Source: Castor canadensis (Eukaryota > Chordata > Mammalia > Rodentia > Castoridae). From it: DNA of 64,000 bases. Both the position numbers and the translations under genes were made by a program. Positions 22,851-34,240 of the stretch are shown in pieces. The notes under the pieces were generated by a model, which worked only from the letters and a program-made list of their open reading frames with translations, was not told where the DNA came from and searched no databases. The stretch is from assembly GCF_047511655.1 (NCBI RefSeq), contig NC_133400.1:1183001-1247000 (forward strand). The letters are read 5' to 3'. How positions within the stretch are numbered: the first letter of the stretch is position 1; each line of letters begins with the position of its first letter.

Positions 22851-24842
22851 ACAGTACGGGATGCCTTCAAATGCATGGTCTCATTTAAGCGTCCCTGAAG
22901 GTCACAGAGGTGACTAATCCTCTCTTGGGAGAACCCAGCTGGCACGGGTCTGCCCCACAGTTTCCAGACTTGGCCGAGTCAGAACTGTCCTCATATTTAG
23001 CTGTTTGGGGCTAAAATTAAAAATAAACCCTGGGTTCAGAAGAGGAGCTGTGCTGGGGAGGGGCTTGTGTCGCCTGGATGAGATGTCTGTGCTGGCAGCT
23101 GCAGGAGAGTGAGGCAGTTACCTGTTCCTGTAGGTGGCCTGAGGACTCGAGTGGACAGGAGAGGACGGGAGGCGCCAGGCCACCACTCAGGCTGCAGAGT
23201 GTGATGGGTGGGACGTCCTCTCTCTGAGCTGGGAAATCGGGGCCTAAGAGGGGAGGGGACTTGTCCAAGGTCACTCAGTGGTGCTGCCCTGGCCCTCACT
23301 GCCTGATGCTTGTGGGGTGTGACTCCCATCACAGCCAGGTGCCCCATGCCTGGGACACAGAGAGGCTCCCCGCTGGGCAGGCTGCAGTCATGGCACCCGA
23401 GGTGGGTTTTGTCCTTCCTGAAAGTGCTCAGGGCTCCTTGTCTTCCCAGGTGGGCCAAGGAAAGATCACCTGCCTGCCTCTCACCCTGGCCTGGCCTCAA
23501 AGTGGCCCTTGAGGCAGGACTCCAAGGCACAGCCACCTGTCCAATACAGGGCACTTTCGGCTCAAGTTGAGTTCATTAAACCAGAATCCAAGGCAGCAGC
23601 CGAGTCACGTGCACTCCTGCTGCTACTTTTCGTCACTGCAGAACAGAATGAGGGTCAACCGGGGAGGACACGGTGAGGACATCACTTCATAACTCTGGGG
23701 AGGGGTGAAGAAGGGCTGCAGGTGTGGGGATTGAGTCAAGATCCTCTGCAGACTGAATGGCTGAGGGAGAGGAGCCCGGGCCTCCCTCGGGGCCCCTGGG
23801 CCCTGGCTGCTGTGCGGGGCACACGCAGCACTGGGGTGGCTTCCTCACGAGATCCTCACTCTCATTTGCACCGTCTGTACCAGGCACCAGCCAGCTGACA
23901 CCTCTGCACGGGAGCCACGACTGCCCTGTCATTTTAACCAGACCTCACTAAAGATAAGGAACAGAGGAAGTAACAGCTGTGGGCTTCCCACTGACATCTG
24001 GTCCCTGTCCGGGGTCTGCACGGCCAGTGTCCACCCCCGCTGGGGCTTGCAGACCACACTCTGCAGAAAGGCCCGGCTGACTCCTTTCTCCCTGGATTCT
24101 GTGGTTAGGAAGCATCTCCGCTCACGACGTCCATTCCACCCTCGCTAAATTATCTTTTAATTGAAAGTTTATAAGCTCTTTAATGTTGCTTGTTGTACTG
24201 GAGTGATGTACGTCCATGCAGTTTTATGGAATAATGAATGTCCTCGCCTGCCAAATGCCTGTTTAACTGGCTGGGCAGAGCAGCTCCAAGAAGGATGGGA
24301 GGAAAAGCCCTTCGCAGGCAATGCTTAAAAGCTACGGCTTTGGGAGAGACACAGAAGCAAGGATGATCACTTTGGAAAATTATTTTTTGAAGGATGTAGC
24401 AAAAGTCTTTTCCCACTCGTGCCTGTGACAGCCCAGAGAGCTTGCCTGGCTTGTCTCTGGATGTCCAGGGAGCCTCTACACTTGTCCCCAGCCACTGTGA
24501 GGCACCACACCTGTGGTACAGGAACAAGACCCATGACGCAGGTGTGAGCCACCAGCACCGGCTCTTCCTGCCTCTTCTTGCTCCGGTGGTCCCAGGTGTC
24601 TTTGGCTCCTGGCCACATTGCTCTGCCTGCATCTTCACGGGGCCTCCCCTTTGTGTATCGACATTGGCCTCTTTTCCTGCAAGGATTCCTGTCATGGCTT
24701 GAGGACCACTCTTCTCATCCCGCTTCACATCTGCAGAGACTCCACTTCCAAGTAAGGTCGTCCTACAGCAACGGGGCTCAGGACTTGAGCACATCGTGTT
24801 GGACGCACATTCGGCCAGGACGTCCTCTGGCAAGACTGCTAT

Positions 24843-25308
24843 AGGGATTGCACAGAAAGCAGGGGAAAGCAGCCTGCTCCAAACTGCCTAATGATATGCA
24901 GATATATGCAGATATGCAATGTGAAACCTTTTTTTGCATATCCCTGGATTGCTCAGGGATGCTCTTATGCATGGTCTCCACAGAGGCAGAGAGCTGTGGA
25001 TGGATGCCTGTTCTGAGCTCAGGTTCTAGAACCATCTTGGGTCATGGTGCTTGGTGTCTTCCTGCCCTTCCAGTGGCAGACACCACAGATGCCATGTCTC
25101 TCTCCCACTGAGACCCAGGCAGCTCCAGGATCCTCCGCTGCCCGGTGCACCCACCCTGTGACTGGTCACTCAGGGTCACTCATCTTATGAAGGCTGCCAG
25201 TTACCCTGGACATGCTGCTCTCTCCCATGTCAGGATGGTCCCTCCTTCACCAGCCCTGTGCAGCCACTTGCTCAGTGTCTCCCCCTGGTCCTGACGTGGA
25301 GGTTGGGG
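24843..25308 (+). repeat. Duplicated segment, copy B (466 bp)
   Basis: This is the second copy of the segment at 16691-17148, 8152 bases downstream in the same orientation. It differs by one extra T in the T-run, a 7-base insertion (GATGCCA region near 25086) and a few substitutions. The flanks of the two copies do not resemble each other. Confidence 0.85.
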
Positions 25309-25563
25309 TCCAAAGGAAGCTGTCTCCATCCTTCCTGCTGAGCAGAGGTAATGGTGCCCAGAAGCCAAGGAAGATAAACATGGTGACGGAAGGCAGCAGG
25401 AATAGCTCAGGCGGTGGGGTGGGGTCTGTGGGGAGGGGTGATGAATGAGGCTGCACGGTCCATGTGGGTGCTGTAGGTCTTCCAGGATCCCAGGTGTGAG
25501 ATTATAAGCAGGGCTAAGCATGTCACAGAAGGAGTGTCCCTATGGCAGGTGTCACCAGGATTG

Positions 25564-25925
25564 TGTTAGTAAATTTTCTGTTGCTGTGACAAAATGCCTG
25601 AGCTAATCAACTTAGAAGGAGGAAAGGTTTATTTTGGCTCATGGATTCAGAGGTTTCATGAATCCTCTTGGTCCTGTTGCTTTTGTCCTGTGGTGGCCCA
25701 GGACATTGTGTTGGGTGCACATGACAGGGGAGCCACCTCAAGGCAGCTGGGAAGCAAAGAGAGAGGAAGAAGACTGGGAACCTTCAAGGCCACGCCCCCA
25801 GTGACCTCACTTCCTTCCACCAGGCCGCACTTCCTAAAGGCTGAACCACCTCCCTAGGGCACCACAGGCTGGGGCCAAACCTTCAACACATGGCCTTTGG
25901 GGGCCGTTTAAGGCCCAAGCCATAA
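25564..25925 (+). repeat. LTR-like interspersed repeat (MaLR type suspected)
   Basis: The order TTTCTGTTGCTGTGACAAAAT, AGGTTTATTTTGGCTCA, GCCACCTCAAGGCAGC, CACGCCCCCAGTGACCTCAC, ACACATGGCCTTTGGGGG and a CCAAGCCATAA end resembles a widespread old LTR-type repeat of mammals. I recall the wording but not the exact family name. Confidence 0.5.
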
Positions 25926-28469
25926 GGAGCCCGTGGATGAGGCTGGGTTAGGCATAGCTTCCCAGCGTGCATTTCCGATTCATTATTTAAATTATCTTTT
26001 TTGACCATGCTTGGTCAAAACCACGTGTGTACAAGGCAGGCTCACTGCAGCTGATTCCAAGCCATGTTCCTGAGCCGTTAAAGGGCTCAGAAGTTACCAG
26101 CTCAACGGGCATTTCAAGACACAGTCTCTTCTCATGGCTGAGGGGGAAGCATCGGGCAGGCAGCTGTCTGAAGACTGTGGCTGGGCAGCGTCTCTCCTTG
26201 AAGCTGGGCTCAGATTCGAGACTCATTTCACTCCCGTGCCCAGCTGTGGCCTGCAGCGGCCAGCCTGCGCTCTCCGGGCCTCCGTGAAGCCCAGGTTTGG
26301 GGAGAGATGCCTGGGCCCTTCAAGTCTGCTATTCTACTGACTGGGTTTGATGTCAGACAGCCAGGCGTTCCCAGAGCTGTGAGCTAGCCAAGACCAGGGG
26401 AGACGTGTCCAGAACCGTGCCCGATGGCCACAGTGCCCACTGTCCATGTTTTCTCTCTCAGGCCAGCAGCACAGCTGACCTTGCTGCTGGCAATTGCCTT
26501 GGGTCATTGTCTTCGGTCCACTTCATCCCTGAAGCCATGTGTGCCTCGCTCAGGCAGGGTCAGGGTCCCTGGATCCCTTGGGTTAGTCTGAGTTGACCAT
26601 AGTCATCTTTGTCCTCCTGTTAGGTAGGTGGTAGAGCGGATGTCAAAGGGGTGCCAGGTGACCCCGGGAGGCAGAGGGAAGAGGCAGTGTGTGGACAGTA
26701 GGTGAGGAGACCGGCCTTGAGGGAGCGGCACCCACAGCAGGCAGCAGTTGAGCCCTAGGGGTTCAGCAGGTGTCAGAGTTCTCTGCTTCTCGACAGTGGA
26801 GGAGCTCTGGGTCAGAATGGCAAAGCCTCAACGCACACAGACCCTCCCTGGTCCTGTGGCCGAGGGTGTGAGGCAGGCTGGCTCGGTCTCATCCCAGGTC
26901 CCCACTGCAGGCTCCTGTGGCCAGCAAGCCATCGGAGCCTGCCTGAGTCGGAGGGGTCTCCAAATGCCTCCTCCCCACCAGGCGGAGGGCTTCACAATGC
27001 TCCTATTGAAATGAGCGTTCGTTCACCTGAGCTCTAAATTACTGACAATCTAACGCAGATCAGAGATGGCGTGCCAGTTTTTCCCTCGACTGAGCACTTA
27101 AAAAATCAAAGTATTTCAGACACTACAGTTTAGAAAAGCCAGCATGATGACTGCTCTTGTGAAATTAGCTCTGAAGTGGTGCCATTTTTAGACTCAGAAA
27201 CTGACTTTGTTCTGCTTTGATGTTTCCGATTATTTTGAAGCCAGGCGTGGACCTCTTTTGCAGTAACTGGGAACGAATAAATAAATAAATTTAGGTTATA
27301 GTCCTGTGTAAACCTGGAAGTGGCCATTGACAGTTTTCTGGTGTGCGATTCTCCAAAGTCCAGGGAGCCCCGTGCTGTGGGGAGGGGCCTGTCCTTTGTG
27401 GCCTTTGGCTCGGAGACCCCAAGGCTGGTTCTTCTATCCCCTTCCACGAGCCTGAGAGGCCCCTGGGAGAGAGCTGGTGGTTGAGCCGCCCGGTCCTGCA
27501 GATTGGAGGGGTCAATCCACCAGTCAAGTCCTGCCTGAGCTTGGGGCCAGTAAAAGAGGGTCCTGGGGATCCCCCTGAGACCCTGGAGCCTGTGGCTGCT
27601 GCCACATGTGAGGAAGCCGGGTGTGACGCAGGTGCCCAGATCACTGGCCAGCGGGGCAGAGGGACTGTGACTTGGTCACAGGACACCAGTCCAAGAGCTG
27701 GGGTGGGGATGGGACCTGGATGCTCCTGCTCCTGGGAGACGGCCATGGAAGAGGATGACATGACTGTTGCCGACCATGGACAGCAAGGACTGGAGCCCTT
27801 GAGATGTATGTGATCCTTGTAGTGACCAGTGGGATGCACCTGCAGAGAGGCAGAGGCATTGAAGTTGCTAAGTCAGCTCTGCTGTGATGGACAGAGAGGG
27901 GACTCGAGAAGAACTGGGCACCCTACACCCTGAAGATGTCACCACAGACACTTGCCTGGCCTTGGGGACTTCCTGCCTCCTCTGTTCCTCTCCAAGACCC
28001 TGGAATCTGTCCACAGAACAAGTGTGCCAGCTCTGCCCTGTTTCCCTGGGAAGAGATGCACTTTCTGCTCTGCCCTATACTTGAGGTGTCTTGGCCTGCT
28101 GGTCCCCTGTGCCCTGCCTCTCCTCTGTCCCCAGATCCATGCATCCACCTGCCCTGGGGGCTCAGGTTCAAAGGCATCCCTATCTCTATCTGCTCAGCCA
28201 TGACCGACTTCTCCACCCCAGCATGGAGCCTCTGCTGAAGCCAGCTCTGTGCTGAGGGCTGTGTCTAGGCCCCACTTTCATGGCGACCAGAGATGTCTCC
28301 ACCCCATCTGACTGGTGAGGTCCTGGAGGTGAACCGCCCCACCTCGAGGCTCACAGGGGCCACGGCAGGGCTCTGACAGGGGCCCTCTGAGGTCAAGCAC
28401 ATGCCTAAACTTTTCACACTCAGATGACCTTCAACTTCACCTTCAAAATGAACATAACAACTGTAGGAG

Positions 28470-29165
28470 CAGGCAAGTCTCCCCAGCAGACACACAAACA
28501 GCCAATGAACACACAGGATGCTCGATGTCACTTGTCACTAGAGAAATGTGACTCACAACCACAAAGAGATGCTACTTCATATCCACGGGATGGCTAAAAG
28601 AAAAAGCCAGGTACAGCCTGGTGAGGCTGTGGAGGAACGAGAGCCCTCGATGCCGCCACTGGTGGGGTAGAGAACGGTGCAGTGCAGGTGAAAGTCTGGC
28701 AGTGCCTCAGAAGGTGAATCTGGAGACACCACGGGACCAGCAGGTGCACCCAGGTGGACACCAAGAGACTGAAAATGTGTACACAGAACCCACAGCATCA
28801 TTGCTCCCAAGAGCCGAAGAGCAAAAACATCCCTCGCTGACGCAGAAAGTGCATCTGTCCAGAGGGGAACTGAGTTGTTCTGCCATTAAAGGAATGAGGT
28901 GCAGACATCTGTGACCGCGTGGAGGCCCCAGGACCGTGTGAAAGAAGCCAGACACAAGAGAACCCATGCTGTGTGACTCTGTGACACGTCCACATAGGCC
29001 AGTGCACAGAGACAAAGTGGGTTAGAAATTGCTTAGGGGCGAGGGGATGAGGAGTGGAATGCAACAGCATTTCTTTTGGGAGAGGAAATTGTTCTAAAAC
29101 TGAACACGGTATGACACGCAGCTCTGTGAGTTCGCTAAAACCACGGAACTGTGCCCTTGACTGTG
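28470..29165 (+). repeat. Old LINE-1 fragment (ORF2 end / 3' region)
   Basis: The landmark order is that of an L1M-type 3' region: a block for GATGGCTAAAAGAAAAAGCC, GGTGAGGCTGTGGAGGAACG, the GGCAGTGCCTCAGAAGGT block, CAGCATCATTGCTC, GAAGAAGCCAGACACAAGAG-like wording near 28942, and a CTCTGTGAGTTCGCTAAAACC end. It is heavily diverged, with no intact frame. Confidence 0.75.
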
Positions 29166-29744
29166 ACAGCTGTCATGTGAGCTCCTAGTGAGGCCACTCT
29201 TGTCCTGCGGTGCTGGGGCTCTGAGGGAGACCTGGGGCATGTCCAGCCGGGTAGAGCTCTGCTGCTCTTGAGTTCACTTGGAGAGTGAGGGCACCAGGTT
29301 GCCCATGCTGCAGGGTGGGACAGAGCTGCCCAGAGCCCTGGGTGGGCGCTCACAGCCCTCCTCCCTCCCTGGGCACCATGCCCTGCTGCGCCCTCATTGT
29401 TTTCTTCAGCAGAGGAGAAACCCCAGGCTTCTTCGCCCTCCTTCCCTCTTTCCTTCTCTCCCTCCTCCCTTCCCTTTCCCTCCCCTTCCTGCTCCTGTGG
29501 AGAGGCAGTGGAGGTGGGGGGGGAGGCTGGCAGACAGACACAGACCTGATTAGGTGTGGGCTGGGGAGGAAGCAGCAGGCGGGTCACCCAGCTTGCTCCA
29601 CACGGGCAGGACTCATTTTCCTCTGGGGAAGAGGCTGTAAATGGAGCCTGAGAGTGTGCTCTGTAGTTACCAGGAGAAGCCTCCTGACCTTCTGTCCTCT
29701 CCGTACTCTCGCTCCCTCTTCCTCTTTGCCCCGTTGGCTGTCTA

Positions 29745-29775
29745 TGGCTCTCTCTCTCTCTCTCTCTCTGTCTAG
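29745..29775. repeat. (CT)n microsatellite
   Basis: A short run of CTCTCTCT within a longer CT-rich stretch (29420-29830). Confidence 0.8.
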
Positions 29776-30594
29776 CTCTCTCTTTTCTTGTATGTCCCTT
29801 TCTATTCTTTCCTCAGACCTGGGAAATGGGAACTCAGCAAATCAAAGGTTAATTGCTTGCCGAAGAAATCCACACAAATCTCCCCACAGCCTCCGTGAGG
29901 AGTGTGGACCCCACACTGCTGCTCAGAGGGGGCCTGGCTGCCTTGTGGGCGGTGGTGTGTGGCCACTTTAGCCCTGCTAAGATCCTAGCTAAGGACAGTC
30001 GGGGTGACAGGCAGAAAGAAGCAAGTACGTGGACCAGGCAAAGTGCACACTCATCGTCCCCTGTATTCAACACCTGCAGCCCAAAGGGCCAGGTCCAACT
30101 CTCAGCCCGGCCAGCTGTGGCGCTTACCCTGGGTAAGACCTCATGGCCTTGCAGAGAGGACTGAAGTCTGTCCCCTGGAGCTGCCTCTCCCGTCCCCACC
30201 CCCAGCCTCGGGTCCTGAGGTCCAGTGTGGACACCTCATGCAGTGGACACAGGGCCTCTCCTGGGTCCTCACCATTGTCTCCGTGTTCCTTAAGGGCTGG
30301 CTTCTCATGGGTGAGGCTCAATGTCCAGGCACCTGACTGCTGATCTGGGGTCTTGGGTGAGAATATCAGACACCAGCAGGCCATTTGTCGTGGGGTCTCT
30401 GTGATGGTCTAGCTCACAGCCTGGCAGTGCTGTGGGTCAGTGCAGGCTGAGCTATCTGTGCTCAATGTCCATTTATACAGGACGTCCAGTCCATTCTGCC
30501 ACTTGGAAGTGCCACAGGTCAGGGAAGGCCCTCTCTGTCTCAGCATTAGAAGTGTGAGCTGAAGAGCATTCCCAAGATTTGTGCTCACCTTGGT

Positions 30595-31090
30595 CCCTGG
30601 GATGGACCTCATTTGGAATAAGGTCTTTACAGATGTCATTAAGGCAAGGATGGAGGGTGGGTCCAAAATTCAATGACAGGCCATCAAGAGGGACAGCAAA
30701 GGAGAGGCTGTGAAGTTGGAGGCACCCTGCAGTGGTGGGTCTACAGAGTGAGGGACGTCAGGCCTCCAGGATCGAGGAGAGGCAGGGCTGACTCTCCCTC
30801 AGAGCCAGCGGAAGGAATCTAGTCTTTGGAGATGCTGCCATGCTAGGAGGGTCCCCAGGGTGGGCCCTAATCCAGGGATGGGTATTCTTGTAAGACAAGG
30901 GAGATTTTGAAACAGAGAAATATACAGGCACATAGGCCATGTGTGATGGAGGTAGAGCCTGGGGCCATATGGTCACACGCCAAGGGACACCAGGAGCTGG
31001 GTGAGGCAGGATGGAGCCTCCCCTGTGCCTCCAAAGCATGGCTGGCCATGCCACAACTTGCTCTTGTACTTCTGGTCTCCAGACTGTGAT
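30595..31090 (+). repeat. Possible old LTR-type repeat
   Basis: Wording such as GACCTCATTTGGAATAAGG followed by TCTTTACAGATGTCATTAAG is a common theme of an old mammalian LTR family. Similar wording recurs at 33150, 51150 and 57310 in this window. Confidence 0.35.
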
Positions 31091-31662
31091 CTGGTTATGC
31101 TGCCCTGGGAATCTCAGGGAGGGGCTGAGTTTAGAGGAGTTAAAAGCAGGGGAGGGGAGGGGCTCTGACTCTTGCCTAGGACTCTGACATCATCACACCC
31201 TATCATGTCCACTAAGGAGGACATGTCCCTTCTTAGTGTCCCTGGAGCTAATGGAGCCCTGAACACATGGCTCTGTCTGGACAGCCTCTGTCCCAGAGAA
31301 TAGAGTCTCAGCTGAGGGGGCTGTTGGTGTCAAGAGACCCTCTCTCTGCCAGCACCCTCCGCTCTCCTGCATCCACCATTTTCCTCAAATGGCCACTGAC
31401 TCCTTCTAACAACTCCTGGACAGTCATATAGGACACATCTGATTTGCTCTTCATAGACAGCGACCTGCTGAACAGTCACACAAGAACCTTTGCTGGGCAG
31501 GTGGATCGTGCACCTCCAGCCAGGCTCTTCCCTAGGAGCTGCCAGGCAGAGACCTCGCCAGCCTTCCCTGGGCACTGGCTCCCTCTCTGATTGGGAACCC
31601 TCGGAGCTGCAGCATGTGGTGATGGCTGGTGGCATTCTGAACACTGCTTGCCACTGTGGGGC

Positions 31663-31752
31663 TTTTTTCCCCACTGTGGTGGTGGGGCTGGAACTCAGGG
31701 CTTTGCACGTGCTAGGCAAGCGTTCACCACTGAGCTGCAAACCAGCCCTGTA
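31663..31752 (-). repeat. ID SINE, reverse orientation
   Basis: Antisense of a canonical ID element: GGGGCTGGAACTCAGGGC (B-box region), GCTAGGCAAGCGTTCACCAC and CTGAGCTGCAAACCAGCCC (A-box start). Confidence 0.8.
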
Positions 31753-33149
31753 GTGAGTCTGCGCTTCAGGGAGGCACTGGGGAGGGGTGAAACTTGCAGT
31801 GCAGGTGTTGGGGGCTGTAGTAAAGCCCAGGAAAAGTGGGGTCAACGCCACAGGAGACCAATGGGTAGACAGACACTTTCACCAAGGGCACTTTTCTTCT
31901 GGGGTTTATGTTGGCCATCCAGGTAAGTCCTTTGCTGTTGTGTTTAAGGTTCTACCATGATTTTTATAAAACATACCAATGAAGAAATTTGAAAATAAGG
32001 AAGAAATAGCAACCCATTCTGTCACTCACAGAATTGGCTGTTGACAGTTTCTGCAGCAATCTGGGGATGTCTGGTTTCCTCTGCGGCACAGGTGTGTGCC
32101 TAGAGGGCTTCTACGTCTGGGCTGAGCTCAACCATGTCACCAGACCTCGGGTTCAGAGGCTGCCTGCCACCAGGGTGAGCTGGGTGGTCTTAACCTCATA
32201 GATCAGACAGCAGTTCTGTCCCACGCACAGGAACATGAGACAAAATGTCATGAATAACATCTTTGATCAGACCCACAGCAACAAACGTAGCTGACAACCG
32301 GTTTGTGCATGGTCACTCTGAGCATGGACTTCCCGCTTTTTCCTCTGCTCTGGGCAGAGAGGTGGCCACTGAGGATGACATGGCCTCAACTTTGCTCCCT
32401 GAGGTGACTTTGAGGAGGCAGGGTGGGAGCCTGAGCCACCTGCGTGTCCAGCCCGGTGGGAGACAGGGTTCAGACACACAGGTGAGGACAAAGTCCCCCT
32501 CCTGCTGCTGTGCCCAGGACACTGACAAGTGGCTTACAGAGTCCTGATCCAAGGCACATGGGACACCACTGCCAGCTGGCCCTACCCCCGTGCCCTTTTG
32601 TTGACACAGAAATCCAGGTGCTTTCTGTGGGTCTGTGACCGGATGCCAGACAGCGCTCAGCCACACACGCATGCACAGTTGCCTGTGGCTCGCAGTGGAC
32701 ACAGTGGAGGTGCTGGGCTTGCACGCAGACCATATGGACTCTGGGTGTGGCTGCAGCGCCCCCTCGTGGAGCGAGCCCAGGGTGCCTAGAGGCGCACGGC
32801 TGCTCTTGATCCTCACACTGCCCCAGGGGTCTAGTCAGTGACACTGGCTTGAAAGCTGGTTTCTAATGTCTTACCAGAAGTGAAAGACCCAGAGGCGTGC
32901 AGGCACTCCGCCCATGGCCCAGCTCCTGCAGCACCTGCAGCTGACATGAACGCCATCAGTCATCCAGGCACAAGACAAAGGAGAGCTATGCCCTGCTTGG
33001 AACGGGCAGCTCTGAGCTCCACAGGAGTAACACGGCAGCACGGCAGGGTGAAACTGGCTGGCTCTGTGAGTCAGCACAGGAAATCTTGGCAACGACACCG
33101 CATGGTGCTCAGCGATCTGAACACTTAAGCAAATGTATGCGAAGTTGCA

Positions 33150-33590
33150 AAGGAAGGCTTTGGGCAGAAGAATGCCCAAAGATGTCCACGCCCTGACCCC
33201 TGTCCCCATGAATCTGTGACCTTCCCTGGCAAGGGAGAGCTGAGGTTGAGGTGGATTGGGGATTGCTCCTCAGCTGACCTTGACATGAGGCTGTCCTGGA
33301 TGACCCAGTGGGTTCTTATAAGTGAAAGGGGGAGGCAGCAGAAAGGCCACAGTGGTGGGATGTGAGACTCAACTGGCCATCGCTAACTTGGCAGAGGGAA
33401 GAGGCCACGAGCCAAGGAATGCAGAAGCCTCCAGAAGCTGGCACAGGTGAGAAACAGTCTCCTTGGAGCCTCCAGAAGGAGTCAGCCCCGCTGGCCCCAT
33501 GACTTAAGCCCAGTCCCCACTGTGTTGGGATCCTGACCTCCAGGTCTGTAAGAGAATCCACGCATACTGTTTATGCCACCAGACCTGTGG
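33150..33590 (+). repeat. Possible old LTR-type repeat
   Basis: The order GATGTCCACGCCCTGACCCC, ATGAATCTGTGACCTTCC, GGTTCTTATAAGTG, GAGGCCACGAGCCAAGGAATGC and a CAGGTCTGTAAGAGAATC end resembles the family noted at 30.6 kb. Confidence 0.4.
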
Positions 33591-34129
33591 GTCCCCATGG
33601 CAGCAGCCACAGGAATCTCACACCATGCACACCACACCTCATTCAGAACCAGACTCTCTGGGCAGACAGGTCATACGGCCTGCAGCGTGTCATCACCTGC
33701 TGGTGTGAACACACGCCTGACCATCTTGTCATCTATTCTCTTTGTGCCCTAGCAGTAATAATAAGAAAATTATAGTTCAGATCATTCCCATAAGAATAGA
33801 CACGAGAGACTTTGCCCCCAAACCAAAGAAGAAAGCAATAACACAGCTAAAGATGGATGAGAGAGGAAAAGACAAGGAAAGACAGGAAACAGAAAATCGC
33901 ACTGCTGCAAGTGTAAGTACCCTGAGAAGAGTTCTGCATGGTATGAAACCTCCAGGTGACAGAACAGGGACTGAGCTGGAGTGGTGACTTGAATGAGTGC
34001 CCGCTTTGAGGGGGGGCGGAGCGCTGCCTGCAGGGGACAGGTGGGGCGGGGAGATCTCTCTTGCTGTAGCAAGAAGTCATAGGACCTCATATCACCACAG
34101 TCTTTCAAAGAGAAAAGTGTCTTTAGAGA

Positions 34130-34240
34130 TGGAGCCACACCCCAGGGGGACAGACGCCCACCCCAGAATGACAAGTGCACATCCCAAAGTCAAGGCACAT
34201 ACCCCAGAGGGACAGATATACACCCTCGATGGATATGCGG
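34130..34240. repeat. Short imperfect tandem repeat (~21-bp period)
   Basis: Variants of ACACCCCAGAGGGACAGAT repeat about four times with drift (34137, 34160, 34182 and 34200 regions). It is small and low in identity. Confidence 0.4.

Noticed and set aside
16691-25308. A full provirus bounded by two LTRs
   Set aside because: The internal sequence shows SINEs and no gag, pol or env-like frames, and the repeated segment lacks TG..CA ends.
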